This document shows, one piece after another, positions 35,314 through 43,558 of a stretch of 64,000 nt of DNA; position 1 is the stretch's first letter; each line of letters opens with the position of its first letter. The notes under the pieces were generated by a model. That model worked only from the letters and a program-made list of their open reading frames with translations. It ran no database searches and was not told where the DNA came from. The stretch covers positions 1 through 64,000 of the forward strand of contig NZ_QPER01000002.1 of assembly GCF_009455635.1 (NCBI RefSeq). Direction: 5' to 3'. The DNA is from Paraburkholderia agricolaris (GTDB taxonomy: Bacteria; Pseudomonadota; Gammaproteobacteria; Burkholderiales; Burkholderiaceae). Made by a program: the position numbers and the translations under genes.

Positions 35314-35914
35314 GCTGGCTCCAGTAGTCACATTCGATGAGCGGGATTGCCGGCCGGGCGGTGGCATGCGCGGTGAAACGAAGTTGCTGCATGCCGCGGG
35401 AAAGAAGGGCTGGCTCAAGTCCGTATGGACTGCCTTTACCGGCCCGGCTCGTTGATGCTGCAGATGACGGTTGCAAATGACGGCTGACCGTTACTACGAA
35501 TATCCGCGATGTCTCGGATGAGGTTGCAAACGGCGTCGCCAGACTTCGAAGCAAGATTCGCGCTTGAGCAACTGCACGGGAACTTGCCGGCGTTGCAGTT
35601 GCAGATTGGCCAGGCGCGCGTGAAGTTATGTTCTAGTGCATCGGCGCACGATGCGCACGGGGAAAATTGCTGCTTCCTGCAATGAGCGAACGGGCACGTT
35701 GGCCGCGAACCCGTCTAGAATGCCCGCTTATGCCCGTTGACGCCCGCTTGCATCGCCTGTCGAAGATAAAAACGCAGCGCTGATTCACACCACAAGACGC
35801 GCTGCCAGATTGAGAGACTTCACTTCCAATGACAACAATTCGAAGCGCGCAGCCCCTTGCTGCGTCGCACACACCTGCACCGCACGCCAAGGCAACTGCA
35901 TCACGGGCCGCGCA
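35314..35914. other. Gene-free region between egtD and a transporter gene
   Basis: 601 bp of divergent intergenic DNA. A TAGAAT -10-like box is seen near 35715 in CGTCTAGAATGCCCGC, without a clear -35. No egtB, RNA gene or complete small gene is recognisable. Confidence 0.45.
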
Positions 35915-36811
35915 ATGAACCAGTATGACCCAAAGCGCGGAATTGCGTTATCCGTCGGCGCGTCCGCGATGTTTGCTTTACTGTCCGCTTACGCCAAACT
36001 GCTTGCGCCGTTGAACGGCCTCGACATTTTCGCGTGGCGCGTCGTGTGGACCGTGCCCGGCGCGTTGCTGCTGATCGTATTGCGCAAACGTCTGCCCATT
36101 CTTCGGCAACTTCTTTACCGCATGGTGACGGAGCCGAGGCTTGCCATGGCGATGGGTGTCAGCGCGGTTCTGCTGGGTGCGCAACTGTGGGTGTTTCTAT
36201 GGGCGCCACTGCACGGGCGCATGCTTGAGGTCTCGCTCGGTTATTTTCTGCTGCCGCTCGTGATGGTGCTGGTGGGGCGCTTCTACTATCACGAGCGCCT
36301 CGACGGCTTGCAGTGGCTCGCTGTGATCTGCGCCGCGTTGGGCGTCGCGCACGAACTGTGGATGACGGGTGCCTTTTCGTGGCCCACCTTGCTCGTGGCA
36401 CTCGGCTATCCGCCGTATTTCGTGCTGCGCCGCAAAATCAACCAGGATTCGCTCGCCATGTTCACGGTGGAAATGGCCTTGCTATTGCCGGCCGCGGCTG
36501 TGTTCATCTTCATCGGCGGCTCGCTGGCGACGATCGGCGGACGTATCGATATGTGGTGCCTGTTGTTGCCTGGCCTCGGCGCGCTCAGCACGCTTGCGCT
36601 CGCTTCGTATCTGAAGGCAAGCCGTTTATTGCCGGTCGCGTTGTTCGGCATCCTCGGCTATGTCGAACCGGTGTTGCTGGTGTTTGTTTCGATCACATTG
36701 CTTGGCGAGACGCTCAATGCCGCGCAGTTGGCCACCTATATTCCGATCTGGATCGCGGTTGCGCTGACGGCATTGCATAGCGTGCGGCTCGTTCGGTTCG
36801 CGCCGCGTTGA
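35915..36811 (+). CDS. RarD-like DMT-superfamily (EamA) transporter
   Basis: A 298-aa inner-membrane protein with about ten hydrophobic helices arranged as a duplicated EamA unit. RarD-type landmarks are SVGASAMFALLSAYAKLL, FAWRVVWTVP and LGYFLLPLVMVLVGRFYYHERL. ATG 35915 fits the family start (NQYDPKRGIALSVG); upstream sequence is unlike it. The ribosome site is weak. The substrate is unknown. Confidence 0.88.
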   Translation: MNQYDPKRGIALSVGASAMFALLSAYAKLLAPLNGLDIFAWRVVWTVPGALLLIVLRKRLPILRQLLYRMVTEPRLAMAMGVSAVLLGAQLWVFLWAPLHGRMLEVSLGYFLLPLVMVLVGRFYYHERLDGLQWLAVICAALGVAHELWMTGAFSWPTLLVALGYPPYFVLRRKINQDSLAMFTVEMALLLPAAAVFIFIGGSLATIGGRIDMWCLLLPGLGALSTLALASYLKASRLLPVALFGILGYVEPVLLVFVSITLLGETLNAAQLATYIPIWIAVALTALHSVRLVRFAPR

Positions 36812-36837
36812 GCTTGTGGCGCAGAAGGCGCAGCGGT

Positions 36838-37377
36838 TTAGCGGTGCACGGCTGCGCGATCCGCATTGATACGCGTCGCGCCGACCTGCGCTTCGATCGC
36901 TTCGCGCAGCGCCGGCCGCCAGCCGAAACCGAACAACGCTTCAGCGAGCACGAATAGCGGTCCGATCAGCAGGCCCATCACGTCGTCGACAAATGCCGGC
37001 TTGCGATGTTCGTAGGCGACATGGCCGACGAACTGAAACACCCAGCCGATCACGAAGAGGCCGATGCCCGAGGCGAGCCAGGTGAGCGTAGCCTGCGCGG
37101 CGAGCCATTGTCCGCACGCGACGCACAGTACCGACACCACGGCCATCATCACGCCGAGTGGCACGTCGAGCACCAGGTAATAGATAGTCGCCGCGACGAA
37201 CAATACCCACGCGGGCGATAAGGTAAACGGCAGCGCGGCCAGGCCGAAAGCCGGCCGGCTCAACAAGACCGCGAGCGCCAGCACGATCATCGGAATACCG
37301 ACGAAATGCGTGGCGATGTTGCGCCGGTCGCGATGGTAGGCCGCGTATTGCGTAAGCTGTTGTGTCAGCGTTCTCAT
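36838..37377 (-). CDS. Mpo1/DUF962-family membrane protein
   Basis: A 179-aa protein with about four membrane helices. Histidine motifs YHRDRRNIATHFVGIP near the N-terminus and QFVGHVAYEHRKPAFVDD near residue 115 match DUF962/Mpo1 proteins; yeast Mpo1 is an Fe-dependent dioxygenase of 2-hydroxy fatty acids. GAGGAG precedes ATG 37377. A bacterial function is inferred only from the family. Single gene converging on the transporter gene. Confidence 0.88.
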   Translation of the reverse strand: MRTLTQQLTQYAAYHRDRRNIATHFVGIPMIVLALAVLLSRPAFGLAALPFTLSPAWVLFVAATIYYLVLDVPLGVMMAVVSVLCVACGQWLAAQATLTWLASGIGLFVIGWVFQFVGHVAYEHRKPAFVDDVMGLLIGPLFVLAEALFGFGWRPALREAIEAQVGATRINADRAAVHR

Positions 37378-37468
37378 GGATGCCGCTCCTCAATCAAAGT
37401 CAGCATAATCGCGGGCAGCGGAATTTGAAACCATCGGGTAGCCGACAATCGGGCACGGATGCCGTCCT

Positions 37469-38182
37469 ATGACTGCGAGTTTTTCATCGAATGAGCTTGC
37501 CGCGCTGCTGGCGCGCAGCGCGTGGTTTCGCTCGGCGCCCACTGCCATGCAGGCGCAGCTGATCCAGGCGGGGCGTATCGAGCGCCTTGCTGCCGGTGAA
37601 CGGCTTTTCACGCGCGGCGATTCCGACGATGGCCTCTATTGTGTGCTCGACGGCCTGATGCGAATCGGCGCGGCGAGTTCGGCCGGCAAGGAAGCCTTGC
37701 TTGCGGTTATCGAGCCGGTTAACTGGTTCGGCGAGATCGCGCTGTTCGATAACCGCCCGCGAACCCACGACGCGTATGCCGAGCGCGATGCCGAGCTGTT
37801 TCATGTGCCGCGTGCGGCGCTTGCCACGCTGCTCGAACGCACGCCCGAGTACTGGCATGCTTTCGGTTTGCTGTTGACGCAAAAACTGCGCCTCGCTTTC
37901 GACGCCATTGAAGAAGCCGCCTTGCTGCCCGCCGCACCGCGCGTGGCGCGGCGCTTGTTGCTGATGGCAGGCGGCTACGGCGAGCCCGGTGCAATGCGGC
38001 GCGTACTCAAGGTGCCGCAGGAGGACCTGGCGATGATGCTGGCCTTGTCGCGGCAGACGATCAATCAGGTGCTCAAGCAATTCGAAACGCAGGGCGCGCT
38101 GAAGTTGCGTTATGCGGAAATCGAAATCGCCGATGTGCAGAAACTCAGCGCGCTAGCCGATCTGAATCCGGCCGCAGACTGA
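37469..38182 (+). CDS. Crp/Fnr-family transcriptional regulator
   Basis: A 237-aa regulator with an N-terminal cyclic-nucleotide-binding-type beta barrel (about 15-130, including YCVLDGLMRIG and EPVNWFGEIALFDN) and a C-terminal winged helix with recognition segment LAMMLALSRQTINQVLKQFE near 190. The FNR-type N-terminal cysteine cluster is absent, so it is not an oxygen-sensing FNR; the effector is unknown. It diverges from the Mpo1-like gene with a 91-bp gap. Confidence 0.9.
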   Translation: MTASFSSNELAALLARSAWFRSAPTAMQAQLIQAGRIERLAAGERLFTRGDSDDGLYCVLDGLMRIGAASSAGKEALLAVIEPVNWFGEIALFDNRPRTHDAYAERDAELFHVPRAALATLLERTPEYWHAFGLLLTQKLRLAFDAIEEAALLPAAPRVARRLLLMAGGYGEPGAMRRVLKVPQEDLAMMLALSRQTINQVLKQFETQGALKLRYAEIEIADVQKLSALADLNPAAD

Positions 38183-38315
38183 TCGAACCGGGTCGTGCTC
38201 AGGTCGCGCACGACGACGCGTCTTTATAAGCATTTTACGGCGCACCCCTATTTCTTTGGCGATTCGCTACACCAAGCCCGGTAAGGTCGAGCCACCCCGG
38301 TCAGGAAGCGAAAAT

Positions 38316-38921
38316 ATGCATGGAAATAGCGCTCTGGATGGTGTGCAAACACAACACGATCCTGGTTCGAAATTCAGCCTGAAGACCCTGTTCGCGGCAA
38401 TCGTCTTCTCGCTTGCCGCTGCCTCCCACGCTGCCGACGCGCAATCGACGTTGGCCGCGCCAACTGCCGCGAGCGATTCAACGCCTGACTCCGGCTTGCC
38501 GGCGCTCAGCGATATCACCGCCATGCTGCGCGCGCAGTTTCGCGTCGCACCGTTGGAATCCATGAAGATTGCGCGCGCGGTGTTGATCGAAGCCGACCGT
38601 CACGCCATCTCGCCGGTTTTGCTGCTTGCCGTGATGTCGGTCGAGTCGAGTTTCGATCGCCACGCGGTCAGCAACGCGGGCGCGCGTGGGCTCATGCAGG
38701 TGTTGCCCGCGGCGCATCCTCAATTGATTGCGGGCACAACTGATTTGTCCGATCCGGCGATCAACGTGCGGATCGGCACGACCATCTTGCGCGCTTACCT
38801 TGACGAGAGCGGTGGCGATCTCGATGCCGCGCTGCTTCGCTACAGCGGCGGCGGCCGCGGTTACGCGCGGCGTGTCGTGCTGCGGATGCAGCGCCTGGAC
38901 GCAAGTTTGCGCCACGAATGA
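38316..38921 (+). CDS. Lytic transglycosylase (SLT domain), exported
   Basis: A 201-aa exported murein-cleaving enzyme. A hydrophobic segment LFAAIVFSLAAASHAADA near residues 24-42 acts as signal. The SLT domain spans about 85-195 with catalytic Glu in LLLAVMSVESSFDRHAVS, followed by GARGLMQVLPAAHP and LRYSGGGRGYARRV. ATG 38316 follows AGGAAG; an upstream TTG at 38256 is less likely. A hairpin overlaps the stop codon. Confidence 0.9.
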   Translation: MHGNSALDGVQTQHDPGSKFSLKTLFAAIVFSLAAASHAADAQSTLAAPTAASDSTPDSGLPALSDITAMLRAQFRVAPLESMKIARAVLIEADRHAISPVLLLAVMSVESSFDRHAVSNAGARGLMQVLPAAHPQLIAGTTDLSDPAINVRIGTTILRAYLDESGGDLDAALLRYSGGGRGYARRVVLRMQRLDASLRHE

Positions 38922-38940
38922 TTGACGCATTCGTGGCGCA
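38908..38940. terminator. Perfect 13-bp inverted repeat over the transglycosylase stop
   Basis: TGCGCCACGAATG (38908-38920) pairs with its complement at 38928-38940 around a 7-nt loop. No T-run follows at once, so termination is possible but unproved. It lies between converging genes. Confidence 0.6.
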
Positions 38941-38961
38941 TGTGTTTCTGCTTTAGCGTTT

Positions 38962-39846
38962 TTAGCTCATCGCCCCGGCGAACTCGGCGCGCAGATCTTG
39001 CAACCTGTCGCGTGCAGTGCTCAGACGTTCGACGAGTTGTGCCGAAGCGCGCGTGATCGGCATACGCGTTTCATCGGTCATGGCATGGTCGAACGCCAGC
39101 ATCGCCTTGATCGCGGATGGGTTAGGCGCCGCGAATAGCAGACGCAACACGGGCAGCAGGCTGGCGAACAGGTTGCGTTCATCCTGCTCGCGGTCGGCAT
39201 GAATCAATTCCTGTACTGCGACCAGAAGATCCGCGCAGACATGCGCGCTGGCCAGAATGCCGCCTGTGCCGCCGTTGTGCAGGCAGTCGTCCAGCGCTTC
39301 GTCGGTGCCGCACAACACGTTGATCGGCAGGCCGCGCAGCTTGCTGAAGTGTTCCTTGACGCACTCCTTGATCGCGACAATGTTGCCGTACTCGACCAGG
39401 CGCGCAACCGTGTCCGGCGCAATCGCTACGCCGGTCCGATGCGGCACGTCGTACAGAACGATAGGGCGTTCGGTGGCGAGGGCCGCCTGTTCGAAATGCC
39501 ATTGCACACCAGCCTGATCCGGACATACGTACGACGGTGGCGAAATCAGATAACCCGTGCAGTCCCAGCGTTCATAACGCTGAATCTCGTGCAGGACGTC
39601 GCGCGTATTCGAGCCGCCGACGCCGATCAGCATCGGCAAGCGGGAGCCGACGACGTCGGTCAGCGCCTGCAACACGGTGAGGCGTTCGGATTCCTGTAAC
39701 AAAGCGGCTTCGCCCGTCGTGCTCAAGGCAACAAAACCGCTGATCTCCGTGCTCAGGTAGTAGTCCGCGAGGCGTTGCAACGCGTCGACGTCGACTTCGC
39801 CGTTACGCAGCGGGGTAACGATAGGCAACCAGATACCTGAAAACAT
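38962..39846 (-). CDS. DapA/N-acetylneuraminate lyase-family aldolase
   Basis: A 294-aa TIM-barrel class I aldolase. The Schiff-base Lys is in NIVAIKECVKEH, the Tyr of the catalytic relay in IVLYDVPHRTGVAI, and the pyruvate-binding ALSTTGEAALL corresponds to the usual GTTGE. It probably condenses or cleaves a pyruvate-containing substrate; whether it is a true 4-hydroxy-tetrahydrodipicolinate synthase cannot be told. It lies 2 bp after a small unknown gene in the same operon. Confidence 0.87.
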   Translation of the reverse strand: MFSGIWLPIVTPLRNGEVDVDALQRLADYYLSTEISGFVALSTTGEAALLQESERLTVLQALTDVVGSRLPMLIGVGGSNTRDVLHEIQRYERWDCTGYLISPPSYVCPDQAGVQWHFEQAALATERPIVLYDVPHRTGVAIAPDTVARLVEYGNIVAIKECVKEHFSKLRGLPINVLCGTDEALDDCLHNGGTGGILASAHVCADLLVAVQELIHADREQDERNLFASLLPVLRLLFAAPNPSAIKAMLAFDHAMTDETRMPITRASAQLVERLSTARDRLQDLRAEFAGAMS

Positions 39847-39848
39847 GA

Positions 39849-40190
39849 TTAGCGTGCCTTTGCGACGGCATGGCGGCGCTTCAGTGGTCCGATCAGTGCG
39901 GCGGGGAGTGTCGAGATCAGCGTATGCAGGGTGAAGTCGAGGTCGTCGAGTGCGATGTCGAGTTGCACGCGTACTTCTTCACGTACGGCTTCCGTGCTGA
40001 CCACGTATACGCCGAGCGGAGAATGAAGCAGTGTGCGGAGCTGGGTGCCGGGAAGATCGTGCGACGGATGGGGCAGGGTTATCTGCAAGCGGGCGCGAGC
40101 CGTGGGGAAAGGAATGACATTGTTGCGTTGGACCGGCGGCGCGCTGAGCGGCTGCGTTTCGAAGCTGTCGATTGATTGCGTGAGAGCCAT
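39849..40190 (-). CDS. Small protein of unknown function upstream of the DapA-like gene
   Basis: A 113-aa soluble protein without known motifs. It begins MALTQSIDSFETQPLSAPP and contains a beta-type middle (LHSPLGVYVVSTEAVREEV) and a helical end. It is translationally linked to the DapA-like gene (2-bp gap), with the small gene first. No function is proposed. Confidence 0.68.
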   Translation of the reverse strand: MALTQSIDSFETQPLSAPPVQRNNVIPFPTARARLQITLPHPSHDLPGTQLRTLLHSPLGVYVVSTEAVREEVRVQLDIALDDLDFTLHTLISTLPAALIGPLKRRHAVAKAR

Positions 40191-40283
40191 TTAATGCGGC
40201 GTTCGTTGACGCCATGGTTGATCAAGACAGTTCGAGATTAGACGTCTACGGGTAAACACAGTGCAAAAATTGGGGGCTCTGAC

Positions 40284-40311
40284 GAAAAAAAGGCGAGTCG
40301 CGAGACTCGCC
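40284..40311 (-). terminator. Intrinsic terminator, minus strand
   Basis: An 8-bp stem GGCGAGTC/GACTCGCC with 4-nt loop, followed on the minus strand by T7. It terminates the Ala/Lys-rich protein gene. Confidence 0.87.
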
Positions 40312-40385
40312 CTCCCTGAACGGCACAGTTCGGCTTCGATTAACTACGCATGCCTGGCCGGTGCGTGCCGAAAACCGATCACGTG

Positions 40386-40757
40386 TTATTGCGTCTTTGT
40401 CGCGTCGGTCTTTGCGCCGTCGGCTTTTGCCGGGGCATTGCTGGCCTCTTTCGCACTCTCCGTCTTTGTCTTGCTTGCGCTCGGTTCGACAGCGGCCTTC
40501 CTGGTGGCTTTATGAGCCTTCGCCGTATGCGTGGCGGAAGCCTTCTTCACATGCGCCTTCGTCGCGGCCTTTGTCGGCGCTTTCGTTGCCGCCGTGCCTT
40601 CGTCCGTGGCGCCGGTTTGCACGGCGGTGCTCGCCTTCAGATTCGCTTGACCGGCGGGTTGCGTTTGCGCGGGTTGCGCGGCCGACGGCGCTGCAGTTTG
40701 TGCGAATGCGGTCGACACGACGAGAGCGGAAGCGAGAGCAGCGAAAAGCGTCTTCAT
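40386..40757 (-). CDS. Exported Ala/Lys/Thr-rich protein
   Basis: A 123-aa protein with a signal peptide (MKTLFAALASALVVSTAFAQ) and a mature region made almost only of Ala, Lys, Thr, Ser and Pro, resembling histone H1-like tails (KAATKAHVKKASATHTAKAH). It is strongly basic in the middle and looks disordered. AGGAG lies 7 nt before ATG 40757 and a clear terminator follows, so the gene is credible. It could bind DNA, polysaccharide or cell wall outside the cytoplasm, but there is no direct evidence. Confidence 0.75.
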   Translation of the reverse strand: MKTLFAALASALVVSTAFAQTAAPSAAQPAQTQPAGQANLKASTAVQTGATDEGTAATKAPTKAATKAHVKKASATHTAKAHKATRKAAVEPSASKTKTESAKEASNAPAKADGAKTDATKTQ

Positions 40758-40926
40758 GATGTAACTCCTGTTAAACCGGTTGTTCTTTGTGTCGCGGCTG
40801 AAATGTTTCAGCGCTGCCGGTTTAACGTTGGCCGGAAGACAGCAGTTGACGGTGCTCTGGTGACAAAACGTAACGGCGGATACATATCGGGGTGCTGAAT
40901 CAATCAGTGCCGTTTCGGTGAATGCG

Positions 40927-41187
40927 CTATTGAAACGGATTCTGCACGACGCCCGGTTTCGCGTCGGGCTCGTCCTTTACCTTGGCGGGCAAGTCGGCCT
41001 GCGCCTGCAATGTGGCTACGATTGCATCGATTGCTTCTTTCAATGCCAATGCCGCCTTCAGCCCGCGCTGGTCTCGCGTCAGTTCCAGCGTTCCGTTCAG
41101 CACCACGCGCGTGGTGCCGTTGCTGACGGTGAGTGCATCGCCCTGGATGTTGAGCACGTCGTCATCGTTCGAATAGGGTTTAAACAC
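40927..41187 (-). CDS. Small uncharacterised protein downstream of a nuclease gene
   Basis: An 86-aa soluble protein starting at GTG 41187 with GGAGG 8 nt upstream. It overlaps the nuclease gene by 8 bp. The N-terminal half is beta-type (LNIQGDALTVSNGTTRVVLN) and the C-terminal half helical. I do not recognise it. Position suggests a nuclease-linked role, for example an inhibitor, but nothing in the sequence shows this. Confidence 0.7.
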   Translation of the reverse strand: MFKPYSNDDDVLNIQGDALTVSNGTTRVVLNGTLELTRDQRGLKAALALKEAIDAIVATLQAQADLPAKVKDEPDAKPGVVQNPFQ

Positions 41188-41929
41188 CTTTTAGTCCTCC
41201 CGGTCGCTGGTCTTTGAGATTCTCCGGAATGCCCGGAAAACGGATGCCCGAGGCCGCCTCGAGTTCGTGAATCGTCCGGATGTCGTAACGGTTGGTCGAG
41301 ACATTGTCCACTACCACCGCGAACGCCATTTTGCGGGACGGCACGTAGACCGCCTTGAACAATTGCGTCGGCACGAAGACGCGCGTCGGTCCGATGGTCT
41401 GCAGTTGCTGGCCGCTGAAAATCGGCCCGGTGACGACATACGTATCGTCGTACGACGTCGCGATCTTGCGCACCGACGTTTCGATACGTGCCCACAAGCG
41501 CTGATTGTTCTCGCGATTTTGCGGCACCACGTTGGCCAGCGAAAACGATTGTGCCATCGCTTCCTGAGTCCAGCGATTGCCCGCCGGGCTCATATGCCCG
41601 CGATCGAAGCCGCTACGCTTGTAGTCCGCGAGCGTGGCACCTTCGCCGTCGGGCAAACGCGCGTCTTCGAAAAATTTGTTGGTGCGGACCATGTCTTTGG
41701 CGGCTTCGATATGGTCGCGCGTCAGATGCTCGGTGGACCACAGCGGACCGTGCGTGATACCCGAGTGCAGCACCGCGAAATCGCTATAGCAAAGCATGCG
41801 CGTTTTTGGTGCCATCTTCTGATTGGTCAGAACCGGCCATTGCGCATTCGGGGTGAACTGGATGCAGGAAGGCGCCGTGCTCGCGTGAGCGGAAACGGCG
41901 AATAACAGACAGGCAAACCACTTCTTCAT
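41180..41929 (-). CDS. Exported DNA/RNA non-specific endonuclease (NucA family)
   Basis: A 249-aa exported nuclease with signal peptide MKKWFACLLFAVSAHASTA. The active-site DRGH motif is in SGFDRGHMSPAG near residues 106-117, and the metal-binding Asn-rich helix in FSLANVVPQNRENNQRLW. The product probably acts in the periplasm or outside the cell. It is first gene of a two-gene unit with the small overlapping protein gene. Confidence 0.92.
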   Translation of the reverse strand: MKKWFACLLFAVSAHASTAPSCIQFTPNAQWPVLTNQKMAPKTRMLCYSDFAVLHSGITHGPLWSTEHLTRDHIEAAKDMVRTNKFFEDARLPDGEGATLADYKRSGFDRGHMSPAGNRWTQEAMAQSFSLANVVPQNRENNQRLWARIETSVRKIATSYDDTYVVTGPIFSGQQLQTIGPTRVFVPTQLFKAVYVPSRKMAFAVVVDNVSTNRYDIRTIHELEAASGIRFPGIPENLKDQRPGGLKGV

Positions 41930-42318
41930 GTGTCAGTGAGTTGAAGGATCGGGGGCGCAAGTATAGCGTCGCGAACCCTTATCGAGCGACGTGGAACGCA
42001 GCGGAACACGGGCGGGAGGAAGCCGTTTTTGCGTGGCGCCCGCAGCGATAAAAATGCTGCGCGCGGAAGACGGGAAGAAGCGGAAGAAGCGCCAGGCACA
42101 AAGCCTCAAAAGCTTTGCACCAAAAAAACGGGCCGCTTTGCAGCGACCCTAATGCGTGGATTTCCAACTCTACGCATGCAAACTTAAGAAGGACTTAAGC
42201 CGACGCAGCGCAGAGCATGGCGCGCGTTGAAGATCGAAACCGCGCACGAATCCTTCACCGCGCGGGCAGCGCGGTGCGCGTGCGTAAAAAATTCGACTAA
42301 CGAAAAAAGCGCTCGAAC
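41930..42318. other. Gene-free region upstream of the nuclease gene
   Basis: 389 bp. It holds a short hairpin CAAAGC/GCTTTG near 42099-42117 and a direct repeat ACTTAAG near 42180-42200. No gene or RNA is supported. Confidence 0.4.
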
Positions 42319-42678
42319 CTAATTACCGAACACGCTATGTTCGGCGTGTACGTTCTGACGATCGACGGCTTGCAGGCGCCAGAAGCCGCTGGTCGGCGCA
42401 CGCGTGGGCAACGCTGTCCAGGCTGCGGCGCCTTGCGCCGCGCTCACGCGTTGCTTGCGGTCGACGTGCAAGCCGCGCAGCGTGCACAGCGGTGCATCCG
42501 TGCTCGGCGCACAGAGGGTGGTCACGCCATTGTCGTCGTGTAATTCGCCCCAAGGGGGCAGATCGATCCCTTGATGTGCTTCCCTTGACCACCGATGTTC
42601 GTCGGTGTCGAGCCATAGCACAGCGTAATCGTGGCTGACGGTGGGATCGGAACCGTTGATGAGGATGGTCAGGCGCAT
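42319..42678 (-). CDS. Small conserved Burkholderia-type protein (possibly DUF3564)
   Basis: A 119-aa soluble protein beginning MRLTILINGSDPTVSHDYAV and containing LCTLRGLHVDRKQRVSAAQG. It resembles DUF3564 proteins as I remember them, a Burkholderia-limited family of unknown function. No signal, membrane segment or catalytic motif. Codon use is typical of the genome. Confidence 0.68.
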   Translation of the reverse strand: MRLTILINGSDPTVSHDYAVLWLDTDEHRWSREAHQGIDLPPWGELHDDNGVTTLCAPSTDAPLCTLRGLHVDRKQRVSAAQGAAAWTALPTRAPTSGFWRLQAVDRQNVHAEHSVFGN

Positions 42679-42840
42679 GGCAGGTTCCGTACAAAGTGCG
42701 AAGTGATGCCCTAACAGTCTATGCCGCAGCGCGTGTTATGCAAGGCAAAAAAGGGACCGTGATTGGGTGCGAAAAAACGTACGCACAATGCATGCGGCTG
42801 TACGATACCCGCGTCTGAAAGACATTCGTGGAGGCGCGCC

Positions 42841-43515
42841 ATGCTGCGTCGATTTCTGCAATTCTCGATGGTGGCGGGATGCGTGGGCGCGGGATCGACA
42901 CTCACTGCCGCGGCGGATAGCGTCCCCTTCGCCGCGCCGGCGCCCATCGTCTACGTGGCCGACTTCGAACTCGGCGCGTCCAGCGTGACGCCCGACAGTG
43001 GACCAGGACAGCGTGTGCGCCGCCTGCGCGGTCTTTTGCCGGCCGGCCCGGGGCCGCTGGGCAAGGACAAGAATCCAGAGGAGCACGCGAAGGACATCGT
43101 GAACGAGATGGCGGATGCGCTGACGGCCGATCTGAAGCAAGGCGGCGTCGACGCGCGCCGCATTGCGCCTGGTCAGCCGCTACCCGCAGCGGGCTGGCAG
43201 GTACGAGGCGTGTTTCTGAGTGTCGACGACGGCAATCGTCTAAGACGCGCGATGGTCGGTTTTGGTGCGGGTCAGAACGATATTCAGGTAGCGGTATCGT
43301 GCGACAGCCTTGGCGCGGCTGATTTGCCGCCGCTCTATCAGGCCGTCGAAGAAGCCGATAGCAAGGGCAAGCCCGGCGCGGTGATCAAGCTCAATCCCTA
43401 CGTGATCGCGGCCAAGTTCGTGATGGCGGGCGGCGATGAGAAAAAGACGCTCAAGAAAACCGCGCAGCAGATCTCGGATTCGGTGATTGCGAAACTGCAC
43501 GGGGTGGCGCAGTGA
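42841..43515 (+). CDS. Exported DUF4410-type protein
   Basis: A 224-aa exported protein with a signal-like N-terminus (LRRFLQFSMVAGCVGAGSTL). The body contains IVYVADFELGASSV, DIVNEMADALTADLKQGGVDA and GWQVRGVFLSVDDGNRLRRA, matching DUF4410 proteins of unknown function, which have an ABC-type envelope lipoprotein-like fold. ATG 42841 follows GTGGAGG. Its end meets the converging AcpA-type gene. Confidence 0.78.
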   Translation: MLRRFLQFSMVAGCVGAGSTLTAAADSVPFAAPAPIVYVADFELGASSVTPDSGPGQRVRRLRGLLPAGPGPLGKDKNPEEHAKDIVNEMADALTADLKQGGVDARRIAPGQPLPAAGWQVRGVFLSVDDGNRLRRAMVGFGAGQNDIQVAVSCDSLGAADLPPLYQAVEEADSKGKPGAVIKLNPYVIAAKFVMAGGDEKKTLKKTAQQISDSVIAKLHGVAQ

Positions 43516-43558
43516 TCGATGCGCTGTCGCTCACCCCTTCGATACAGGTAAAAACGGC

